From contig JBNGIS010017731.1 of the NCBI GenBank assembly GCA_049999725.1, positions 27,487-55,889 of the forward strand: a stretch of DNA of 28,403 bases, read 5' to 3'. Below, one piece after another: positions 20,300-28,403 of this stretch. Positions within the stretch are counted from its first letter, which is position 1; each line of letters opens with the position of its first letter. Below the pieces are notes generated by a model. It worked only from the letters and a program-made list of their open reading frames with translations. It had not been told where the DNA came from and did no database searches. This DNA comes from Haplomitrium mnioides. Taxonomy: Eukaryota > Marchantiophyta > Haplomitriopsida > Calobryales. A program made the position numbers and the translations under genes.

Positions 20300-20545
20300 T
20301 CAAACACTAAACCCTCCATCCAGCCGCACATGAAAAAGAAGCTTAGACCAATGGAGTTTGAAGTACAAGACTTGGTGCTACTATACAACACTCCATTTGT
20401 CGACTTCCCAAGAAAGCTAAACAAATAGAGTATGGGACTATACTTGGCAAGAGATGCGCACACTAACAAATTGGTTTAAGTTGAGTACCTTGCAAAGAGT
20501 AGTGATGGAATTCTTCTACCAAGAGGAGGGGTGTGGACACTAGTA
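20300..20545 (+). pseudogene. Ty3-type integrase C-terminal fragment
   Basis: The + strand reads KKKLRPMEFEVQDLVLLYNT, then DFPRKLNK, LYLARDAHTNKL and EYLAKSSDGILLPRGG. This fits the C-terminal DNA-binding part of a Ty3/gypsy integrase (F..GD.VLL......GKL...W.GPY.V). Stops occur after LNK and LV. It is unlike the corresponding part of the large element at 14570-14740, so it derives from another Ty3 family. Nothing else of that element is recognisable nearby. Confidence 0.65.
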
Positions 20546-21351
20546 GTATCCTCTTAGCATAGGAGTTTTGCTTGAAAGTTTGGCACAGTGAGTTGTTTTT
20601 CGTACATGCATGAATTAGGAAAGCATGAGTTAGATCCAAAAGTCACTATAAATCAAAGGCATGCCAATTCCAAACCATAAACTACTACTAACCTACATTA
20701 TATTGGAATAAAAGTCTGCACAATGCAATTATTGAATTTACCCAATTTGCAAAATTCACTTTCACATTGAGTACTCTAGTCCACCAACATCATTAAAATC
20801 CATGTCTTTCACTATCTCATGTAGTTAAGGAGTCCTAAACAATGGTTTGGTTCTAGTTACACCCCTCAGAGAACAACCATCAACCCATAGTAGTACCGAA
20901 GAAGTGCCCACCTATTGGTTGTTTGGAAAAACTTTGCACTAGGGCAAGTGACCCTTGTTGTACAAGTCTTTTTTCCAAAAGCTATACTTTCATTATGCTA
21001 GTTGAATTTCTATTTGAGGGTAATCCTACTAACAACTCAAATGTGGTCCTAAGTTTGTGTTTCATTTGGAGACTAAGAAGATCTGAGAGTACCCCCCTTG
21101 GGTTGCTCTTAATTTCATATTGAAAAGATATTGAAAATGACACCATGCTTAGCCTCATTTATTATGAATTGTGATAGCTAAAAGAACACTCCCTCAATAC
21201 CTTTCCTCTTCGCAACTTTTACTTCCAAAGAGTTTCAATGTTGTCATAGCAAAACTTGGACCTTTTAATTGGTCAAGCTCTTGCAAGTTCAGAGGTAGGT
21301 GCGCCAAATCCATCACTAAAAGATTTGCCTTCTAGTAGGCATTTTTTGGTG

Positions 21352-21480
21352 TAGTCTATTGTGCTATACACAACTCTTACACAACAACATCATCCACACA
21401 CATTCCATGAGTGTACAAACATACAACAAAAAATAGCAAACAATTAAGTCTCATGCGTATACAATGCATGAGACCTCACA
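21352..21480 (+). repeat. ~125-bp direct repeat, copy 1
   Basis: Shares with copy 2 CACACACATTCCATGA, the TACAAAC...AACAAA stretch, CAAACAATT, GTCTCAT and AATGCATGAGA-CTCACAA, at a spacing of 286 bp. The end can fold, because CTCATGC/GCATGAG is an inverted pair. Copies could be the ends of a small non-autonomous element. Confidence 0.6.
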
Positions 21481-21639
21481 ATGTTTTTCTTTATGATACA
21501 TTCTCAAGAAACTTTGATTGACCTTTCCAATATATTAACTAGAGTACCTTTTCTTGCAAAACAAAATACGGTTCTCCAAGAGCTACAATGCCTCAACTCT
21601 ACTCTTGGTTCATATAAATCTACACAGAATGGTGTGATA

Positions 21640-21772
21640 GTTGTCATGTGCATATACATTGCTTACACAACTACATTGTACACACACATTCCATGACATC
21701 TACAAACATTAAACAAAGAATAACAAACAATTGGGTCTCATACCCATGCAATGCATGAGATCTCACAACTGC
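21640..21772 (+). repeat. ~125-bp direct repeat, copy 2
   Basis: Diverged partner of 21352-21480, ending at the same GAGATCTCACAA position. No obvious target duplication flanks the pair. Confidence 0.6.
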
Positions 21773-22216
21773 CTCCCTAGCTCGTGGTCAAGTCCTCTTA
21801 CACTAGCTAGCCATACATCTCCTAGAAAATATTGATGCAAAGACTAGGAAACCGGGTGCAATAGAGCCTCATCATTCACCTCTTATGATCTATACCAGCT
21901 TTAGAACTCAATGGAAACTAGTTGTTCTATGAACAGTGAGGGTAGAACCATGATTTGTCAAGATAGTAACCAATGGAGGCGTCAGACATGATATATGCCA
22001 TCCTCTAGAACATTTTTCATAAGTAAATATAGTTGTTGCTCACTTAGGAGAACCATATAATTAACATCTCAAACTTGCAAGAACATCTGCCACACTGGGG
22101 TCCATAGTGCAATCAATGTTTGGAAGGTGATAAGGTGCATAACTATGCACATGATCCTTTTGAATTGTACCATCTTATCCATCTAGGTTCAAAACTCCCA
22201 AAAGGAAATACCTCAC

Positions 22217-22221
22217 GTACA
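22217..22221 (+). repeat. target-site duplication, left (GTACA)
   Basis: GTACA here and at 25621-25625 exactly bracket the solo LTR ends defined independently by homology. Five bases is the normal size for LTR retrotransposon insertion. Confidence 0.75.
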
Positions 22222-22564
22222 TGTCGCTCCCTTGTTCCACGCCTTAACCTTTTCAAATCCTGCTTTGAGTGCAAAGGAGGACAGTTTGTGGGCTTTCAGG
22301 TTCTTTTCTAAGATGGACCCTTGCCAATTACCACTTTTAGGCTCTACGGATTCTCCCTTTCCTTTCCAGCCTTTCACACACCACTCACTCTCTTTTGGTT
22401 ACACTCAAGTATGTTGTTCTCACACCTCCAAGTCCACATTCATACCCCAGCCATGTTTTGTGTAATTCCTGCTCTTTATTCCAAGGGCCCAATGACTTAG
22501 ACCTTGCCACCTTATTCGTGCTTTGGGGCGGAAGTGTGCTGGTGACTTGCATTGCTGACAATAC

Positions 22565-22770
22565 AAGAGGTCTGGACTCCCCCTCTCAGGGTTATCACAG
22601 AAATGGGACAGCAGATCCTAACTATCCTAAGATGCACTAATTCCTACTCTATGCAACCGAATCAGGGATAGAGAGCATTCACCTCCAGGATATCAGAATT
22701 GTGTCAAGGGATTGGACTCCCCCTTCAGGGCTGTTCCCAGAGTCTGCTCAACTATCATGATGCCTTCTAA
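22565..22770 (-). repeat. ~156-bp duplication inside the solo LTR
   Basis: GGACTCCCCCTCTCAGGG (near 22573) recurs as GGACTCCCCCTTCAGGG (near 22729), followed in both by a shared ACTATC motif. The 5' LTR has one copy (about 8705-8730). Confidence 0.55.
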
Positions 22771-23092
22771 GCTAACAAAACTCTAGAACACAATGCAGAA
22801 TGTAAATCTAACTACACATATATGAAACAAGCAATTTATACAATATATGCAAAAGAAACAGAGTCCTTGAAGGCCCTCTGGACTTCCACCAACTATTACC
22901 TCCCTTTTGAATCCTTGCTACGTTACAACCTGCAGCCAAGAACCACCCATGCACCCCTCTCTCTAGATAGTTTTTTAACTTCCCTTGCGAGAAGCCCTGA
23001 CTTTACTTCCTCAGGCTAGAAAGAGGATTTCTTTGACTTCCACTTCTGGAAGACAGATTTCCCAGCTGCAGGTAGCCCACTCCACCCCGAGC

Positions 23093-23192
23093 NNNNNNNN
23101 NNNNNNNNNNNNNNNNNNNNNNNNNNNNNNNNNNNNNNNNNNNNNNNNNNNNNNNNNNNNNNNNNNNNNNNNNNNNNNNNNNNNNNNNNNNN
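23093..23192. other. assembly gap (100 N) inside the solo LTR
   Basis: Exactly 100 Ns, a placeholder of unknown true size. The flanks do not repeat one another. Confidence 0.95.
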
Positions 23193-23194
23193 TT

Positions 23195-23440
23195 GATACT
23201 CCTGCACAAGGAATAGCAGAGACAACCCCAAGCTCCTCACTTGGCAGCCTCTCCCAAAGTCATAACCAACCAGAACCCCTCTTACTGGATTCCCACTCTA
23301 GCCGCCCCTTGTTGCGATTTCCTTGTCCTAAGATTGTGATGCTCGTGCATAGAGAATGCAGAGACGACCCCAAGTCCTCCCTTGGTGGCCTCTCCCGAAG
23401 TCTTAGCCGACCAAAATCCCTTCTAGACCTCCATATCGGT
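23195..23440 (-). repeat. ~137-bp tandem duplication inside the solo LTR
   Basis: TGATACTCCTGCA (about 23195) and TGATGCTCGTGCA (about 23337) both lead into GCAGAGACRACCCCAAG and GGCCTCTCCC/GCAGCCTCTCCC. The 5' LTR holds this block once (about 8165-8240). Confidence 0.7.
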
Positions 23441-24984
23441 ATACCTCCGCCTTGGTCCGCCTGCAAGGATGAGTTCACCTAGATCACATGAGCATCTAGA
23501 GCTCCTCACTCTGCGATCCTCGACGCCCCTCCAGTCCACCTTTGAATCCTCCGGTTCCCGTGGAGCTAGTTCACCCGTTTTACGTGATCTTCTCATTGAA
23601 TTCTTACTCCAGCCCCCCTCGTTGCAATTCCCCTTCGTGAGCACTAGCCTCACGTTCTTAAATTGCATGTGTATCAACCCGAAGAGATTCGAAGGCCATC
23701 GAGGTATACCCCTCCCCGCACGCTGATCCCGCGAGCCCGATCCGATGAATAGTTGTTAATCTCGTTGGCTCGGATTAGGAGGTGACAACACGTGTCTCCT
23801 GCGGCCGTTATTTCTGTTACCAGGGAATGGGAGAAGGTGCCGCGTGTCCTATCAGGCGGTTAGCAAGATCCAAGTACAACGGTAATGTAACAGTGAGTCC
23901 AAAGAATCTTGCAGGTCGAGATTCTGCAGATTCCTACAGAGCGATGTCCGAAGGGTCCTTCGGAACAGAGTTTCGAAGCACCCCGCAGAACCCCGCCCAC
24001 GGAATCGCCAAAGATCCCCCCGCAGATTCCAAGTCGTTCTCCGTGCGCCACGTCATCCGCTGCACCGCCGTCGGACGCCACCCCGCAAGGGGGTAGGCTA
24101 ACCGTCGCCCTGACCCTTCTTCCAAAGTTGACCAGTGGACTTCCCCCCGATTCATCCACATTTCTGAAACCCTCCGCAGACTCCCTACGCTCGCCACGTC
24201 ATCCGAAGAACCGCTGCGGACTCCCTTCGCTCGCCGAATAAGAACTTGTGTCGATGTCACTGTTTCATCGTACCTTCAAAATAAGTACTATGCGCATGCC
24301 TGAGGGTCCATTTGTTAACATTTCTGAAAGCTCAATATAAGAACTACAATGCCCTTTTGGACTATTTGCCCCCTTCGAACTTTCAGATGACGTGGTCGTA
24401 CCCGTCAAACTTTCTCCTTTAGTCATGCCGAAGCTGCAAAGAGTCATCCTTTTGGCGCCGCTTGCCCCTTCGTCGAGTACATCGGGGTTAGCTTGATTTT
24501 CCGGCTGACCTCATCTTGCTACTCGATTCAACGATAGATCGTGTTTTCGGCATACCCCTCGTTTCCCCAACCGAATCAACGCCATATCACCCCTCAAGCT
24601 CAGCCTTCTTCCCGTTGGACTGTTTGCAATGGATCACCATTTCACCACTGCTACGCATCGTTGAATCGGATCACCGACAAGTCGCCTTTTCGCCTTCACT
24701 CGCTCTTTGTCTGTCCGTTCGGTGATTTGCCCCCCTTTCGACTCTCCTCTGTTTTTCCTCTTGCCGGATCCACTCTAAGTCGCCCCTTCGACTTCCTCGA
24801 TCCTCTTCTGCTTGGATCTCCGATGAATCACCCTTCTGGCACTCTCCCATTTTCCTTCGGCCAGACCCCCGATTTGTCACTATTTCGGGCCTTCCTCCTT
24901 GCTCCCCGGTTGAACTCTTTGTGGATCCCTCTTAACTAGGATCCCCACTTAGAAAGGCGGCCTCCCGCAGATCCTCGGACTCCT

Positions 24985-25100
24985 TGTGGCTGCCACGTCT
25001 TCCGTGGAATCCCGTGAATCACTTCGGAGACGCCACGTTTCCGTGGGATCTCGCGGGACGTTCAGGGAACTCCACGTTTCCGCTAGGATCCACGGATTTG
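24985..25100 (-). repeat. ~40-bp repeat in the solo LTR
   Basis: CCACGT(C/T)TTCCG motifs occur about 40 bp apart, the reverse-strand counterpart of the 39-bp GTGGCAAG array at 6551-6706 in the large element. There are about three diverged units. Confidence 0.6.
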
Positions 25101-25620
25101 AGAAGTGCTTGATCGGCCCTTGTAGGGCGCGCTCCTGCTTGAGGGATCAAGGCGTCCCCCTTCCTTGGCCTTGCTCGCCCTCGTGACGATCTCACCTCCT
25201 CATTTTGTCCCCGATCCTTACTTCTTGATTCATGGCCGCTGTAGGACATGTCCGCGATCTGCCTCCTCTGAGTGCCTTCAGATGTCTGCTCATGATCTAT
25301 TCTTCCTCCTTGGATCGCTTCGTCTAGATTGGGCATTCCTTTCCCCCGTACTCGGCCTCGATCCCCGCATCCTCCAAGGATTCTCGCTGGCCTGCTTCGG
25401 ATTTTGAAATAGGACCCCTCCTCTAGCTGGCGATCAGTGCCCTCTGCTCATCTTTCTGCCATGATCCTGTCTCCTCCTAAGAATCATGTGCCCTGCTCTT
25501 AGTAGCTATTTCAGAGTAATCTGTGGTTCTTGAGAGGCCTTCACACGCCAAGGGTCATTGTGCTAGAGATTCTTCCAATTTCTTGAATTCTTCTTTAGGT
25601 ACCTGAATCGTTGGCTGATA

Positions 25621-25625
25621 GTACA
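25621..25625 (+). repeat. target-site duplication, right (GTACA)
   Basis: Matches GTACA at 22217-22221 on the other side of the solo LTR. Confidence 0.75.
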
Positions 25626-25668
25626 CGTGGAATCCAACATCTAACAATGACATTAAGTGTTGTAAGTG

Positions 25669-26193
25669 TTATCTGGTAAAAATACACATAATCACCAAAA
25701 TAAAACCTCCAAATCCTAGTGTGACATCCGCCTCCATGTATGGTAGCATATTGTAAAGTAATATGATGTTGGGCAATGGCAAGGTATCAAATGCCATGGG
25801 TATTACTCTCTCAATTACCAAGACTCTCTCTTGGGCATAACTCTCTCCAAACATCTTGATTTTCGTGATTCACAACAATGTAACATCCCGTCAAATAGAA
25901 GAGGGTAGATCAAGTTTCCTTCTATAGAGTAGAAAGTAAGGTTAAAAAAATGCCAAGGTTGCCTACTTATTAAACTTGTTTCTAGGCTCCAACAAATCTT
26001 AGTTCTGGTTTGTATCAACCCTCTCTCCACCACAATATAGAGATATGAACGTCAACAAAATTGATGCATTACTAGCCAACTCAATCTGAATGCCTCGTCC
26101 TCTAACTATCTCAATGTCCTTCATGCTAAAAGAAAAATAATATGAATAACCATGCGAAAATTGATGTGTCTCTGCATTTTGACCTCTTGTCAA
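25669..26193 (-). pseudogene. unidentified decayed coding-like block
   Basis: Three overlapping minus-strand frames (starts near 26193, 26033 and 25854) give readable, non-repetitive protein-like sequence: IQIELASNASILLTFISLY, then HFFNLTFYSIEGNL, then ITKIKMFGESYAQERVLVIE. They overlap at frameshift-like junctions and could be one broken coding region continuing from 27265-26382 upstream on the same strand. I do not recognise the family. It could also be chance in AT-rich DNA. Confidence 0.25.
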
Positions 26194-26381
26194 CTAGGAT
26201 CCAACTTGTGGCTTCCATTTTTCCACAAGGGTTAAGTGATCTTTATGCCTAACATCTTGCTTTGTTATAATCTGATTGGCTGAAATGTGATGTGGTGAAG
26301 TAAGACCTCAATCGTGATTTCTTGATATGGCATAAATGCATCCTGCTTAGCATCCTCAACTAATATGGATGCTTGTAACTA

Positions 26382-27265
26382 CTACAACCTCTCCTTACTT
26401 CCACTAGCAAGAATCACCTCAACATGCGATGATGTTGGCATTGAAAACTTTGGAGATGCCTCACCAATGAAAGGAATATAAGTTGCATGCACATTCCCTT
26501 CCAACAAATCAGAATAGTTAGTGACCACTTCACAAAATGTTGATAAAGCCATATGTTGTAATAGTAGACCTCTAATTGTTCCACTGAATCCGATACACAG
26601 CTTGCTCAATCATGTCTCTCCAGATTGCCATCTAAGCCGATAAGAAACAAACTCATCCCAAAAGTCAATAGTAAACCCGATAGGATATAACATTGTACAC
26701 CCCACTAGAACATCAAAGGACTCAGCCTAAGTGACTATGTCTCGAGCGATCATCTATGAGTTATCTATGGGATGATCAACTTGCACTCGAAGCTCAGTCT
26801 CTCCACGTGTGATGTGTTTTGTAGGTGAAGGTCCTTCCAATGAAGTTTGGATTAGGAAAGGGAAAATCTCCATATATTTTGGCCTAATTTTCAATCCATA
26901 CAATGCCTACAAGCCTAACATCAAAGGATGCGCACGAGAATCCAACCACACTATGGTCGGCTTATACACTACATTTGAAGTAGACCACTTTGATTGTTGA
27001 GGGACACCGTATTGGGTTTGAATGTAGTTCTTTTAAATGCCGATTGGGCCAATAACTCCATTAACCGGATCAAATTAGTAAGTTATGACTTAGCTCTAGA
27101 TGTAGAGGCATTTGTGTCAACTCCTCCACTCATAAGGCTCACCTCTCTACTCAAAGTAGCACTCCAAGTCTTATTACATAATATGGTTGCCAACTTGAAT
27201 ACTTCAACTCGTGTGACCTCTTCGGCCAACACATCCATACCCAAAAATAAATAGCTATTGTACAA
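26382..27265 (-). pseudogene. unidentified conserved-looking gene remnant
   Basis: One minus-strand frame from about 26890 to 26382 reads for about 170 codons with only three stops (two TAG, one TGA). Its composition is protein-like: GETELRVQVDHPIDNS, then FDVLVGCTMLYPIGFTIDFW, EFVSYRLRWQSGET and CIGFSGTIRGLLLQHM. Upstream, a second frame (27265-27083) reads FLGMDVLAEEVTRVEVFKLA. The alternation of acidic, hydrophobic and aromatic residues looks like a folded domain, not low-complexity noise. I cannot name the family. The block starts about 760 bp to the right of the solo LTR's target duplication. It is either a host-gene fragment or part of an unassigned transposable element. Confidence 0.4.
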
Positions 27266-27269
27266 CTAA

Positions 27270-27487
27270 CCTAGCTATATCCATAAATGAAGATGCAATC
27301 CCCTCTACTTTCATTGATATCTACATGTCATTGGACGTATAAGTTAGATGCATAGAAGTAGTCCTCACGAAATTGTTAATATAAATGACTTTGGAAGCTT
27401 TTCCTACTAGAAATCATCCTCCTTATGAGGATCTGACTCATTGCTATTGTATTAGTACAAGCATGACGTTGTGCTACTTATAAAAAA
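27270..27487. other. short AT-rich stretch, nothing recognised
   Basis: Sequence between the unidentified minus-strand remnant and the abrupt start of the truncated gag. No LTR, polypurine tract or coding signal is visible, so the left end of the gag copy is not a normal element boundary. Confidence 0.5.
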
Positions 27488-28403
27488 ATAAAAATCTTGC
27501 CTGATGTTCTAAAGGGAGAGGCACAACCGTGGTACAAGGATTTGCCAAATCCAATCAAGAGGGATTGGGAGGTGCTTAAAGCCGCGTTTGTGTTGGAGTT
27601 CTGCTTGATTGGAGAGGAGACAAAAGCCTTAATTAAGATGGAGCAGCTATTGATGAAGAAAAAGGAATCACTAAGAAGACTCCTATAGAGATTCAAGAAG
27701 GTGGCGTGAAAGCTCAACCCCCCGACCACGGATGGGATGCTGACTTCATGGTTCTTGGTGGCCTTACCAAAGAAAATAGAGACGTGGGTATTAAAAACCG
27801 ACCCCTAGTCGCTAGAAGCTGCGGTGAGTGCTACCGAGTCCCACGTAAGAGCCTATGTCATGAGCTCATGAAGGAAGACACAGACTAAGTACGGATCACA
27901 AGACTCTTTATATGGGATCAGCAGTGAAGAGTAGTCAGAGGAGAGTTCCAACTCCACCTCGGAAAGTGACGAGGAATCTGACACCAGCAGTTCAAATGAG
28001 GATCAGTCAGTCAGGAAAAAGAAAAAGCAGAAGGAACAGAAAAGGAAGGAGGCCAGAGATCGGAAGGATCGGCGGAGAGAATCCTCTGGGAGAGAAGGTG
28101 AGAAGTTGAATGAGAAGGTTAAGTGCAAAAATGGAGGCCACGCATATACTCCTTGCAAGACTAAAACTAGAGAGTAAGCTAAGGCCAACCAAACGAGTAG
28201 GGGTTTAGTGCAAGAAGTGTAAACATCATGGCCAGTCTCCTCTGGAGTGCCCCATAGAGACTCAGGCCATCCACTATGTGAAGGAAGAGCCCCCAAAATA
28301 TCTGCATGAGGAGGTTGAGTATGTGCTCAAAGAGGCACCGGAGACGCTGTACAAGGTAAGCGATGGACCTTGCACAATGCTAAGCAGACCCACAAGGCCA
28401 CGG
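27488..28403 (+). pseudogene. gag: second gag of the Ty3/gypsy family, 5'-truncated, runs off the window
   Basis: It aligns codon by codon with the gag at 9436-10395. KILPDVLKGEAQPWYKD opens it, then LIKMEQLLMKKKESLRR, the Ser/Glu/Asp tail (EESSNSTSESDEES), the first zinc knuckle CKKCKHHGQSPLEC (about 28210-28251), HYVKEEPPKYLHEEVEY and PCTMLSRPTR at the window edge. Homology begins abruptly at 27488, so the LTR and the front of gag are missing. Stops include TAG at 27686 and 27806, which fall at the same codons as 9631 and 9751 in the first copy. There are also TGAs (for example at 27716) and a TAG just before the knuckle where the first copy has Trp. It cannot encode an intact Gag. Confidence 0.88.

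Larger units (their letters stand above)
20560..22221. other. AT-rich region without a recognisable gene
   Basis: Only short ORFs without domain patterns occur. The one structured item is the direct repeat pair at 21352-21480 and 21640-21772. The final bases carry GTACA (22217-22221), the left target duplication of the solo LTR. Confidence 0.5.
22222..25620 (-). mobile_element. solo LTR of the Ty3/gypsy family, reverse orientation
   Basis: Its minus strand follows the 5' LTR from end to end. Matches include the LTR start (ATTCTTCTTTAGGTACCTGA region, about 25590), the 39-bp array (about 24985-25100), the W-box unit (near 24128), the block around 23470-23510 (GATGAGTTCACCTAGATC versus the 5' LTR at 8083-8100), and the ends at 22303-22350 and 22222 (TGTCGCTCCC, partner of GGGAGTGACA). 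The outer base at the other end is TA instead of TG. GTACA flanks both ends. No internal domain lies between, so it is a solo LTR formed by recombination between two LTRs. It contains about 700 bp (24250-24950) with no counterpart I can see in the 5' LTR, internal duplications and a 100-N gap. Confidence 0.85.

Noticed and set aside
22256-25635. AATCC as target duplication of the solo LTR (22256-22260 and 25631-25635)
   Set aside because: LTR homology continues beyond 22256 to 22222, and GTACA sits exactly at both homology-defined ends, so AATCC is a coincidence.
1-28403. CRISPR array, bacterial operon, rRNA or tRNA genes
   Set aside because: No direct-repeat and spacer array, no operon-like gene packing, and no recognisable rRNA or cloverleaf sequence. 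All content points to plant nuclear repeats.

Overview
The window looks like a repeat-dense piece of a large land-plant nuclear genome. It holds stacked Ty3/gypsy and Copia LTR retrotransposons, all decayed, and no intact host gene, CRISPR array, rRNA or tRNA that I can support. The very long LTRs (about 3.2-3.4 kb) and dense nested debris suggest a large-genome lineage such as a gymnosperm, fern or other non-angiosperm. That placement is an inference and the species cannot be read from the sequence.

Layout. 1-5876: anonymous sequence, AT-rich to about 1900 and pyrimidine-rich on the + strand after that, with one 143-codon minus-strand ORF and a 100-N gap whose two flanks are identical for 17 bases. 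5877-17084: a near full-length Ty3/gypsy element on the + strand. Its 5' LTR (5877-9079) carries three successive tandem-repeat arrays (39, 155 and 24 bp). A candidate primer-binding site, gag with three zinc knuckles, a protease-like segment, reverse transcriptase, RNase H, integrase and a polypurine tract follow. The 3' LTR contains a 400-N gap and lacks its last ~26 bp. The coding part has roughly 25 in-frame stops, mostly TAG, and several frameshifts, so it is dead as an autonomous element.

17085-20560: a jumble of Copia remnants, mostly on the minus strand (integrase, RT and RNase H pieces, one internally deleted), Copia LTR pieces in opposite orientations, a ~63-bp repeat cluster with a CAA microsatellite, and a Ty3-type integrase C-terminal scrap. 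20560-22221: AT-rich, with a pair of ~125-bp direct repeats. 22222-25620: a solo LTR of the same family as the large element, in reverse orientation, bounded by the 5-bp target duplication GTACA. 25626-27487: AT-rich sequence with an unidentified decayed coding-like block on the minus strand. 27488-28403: a 5'-truncated second gag of the same family, running off the window.

Functionally, the parts describe one retrotransposon family (gag-pol driven by a long LTR) present three times: near-complete, solo LTR and truncated gag. The most interesting points are the LTR arrays, which place twelve same-strand W-box-like hexamers in about 700 bp, and two TAG codons at identical gag positions in both diverged gag copies.
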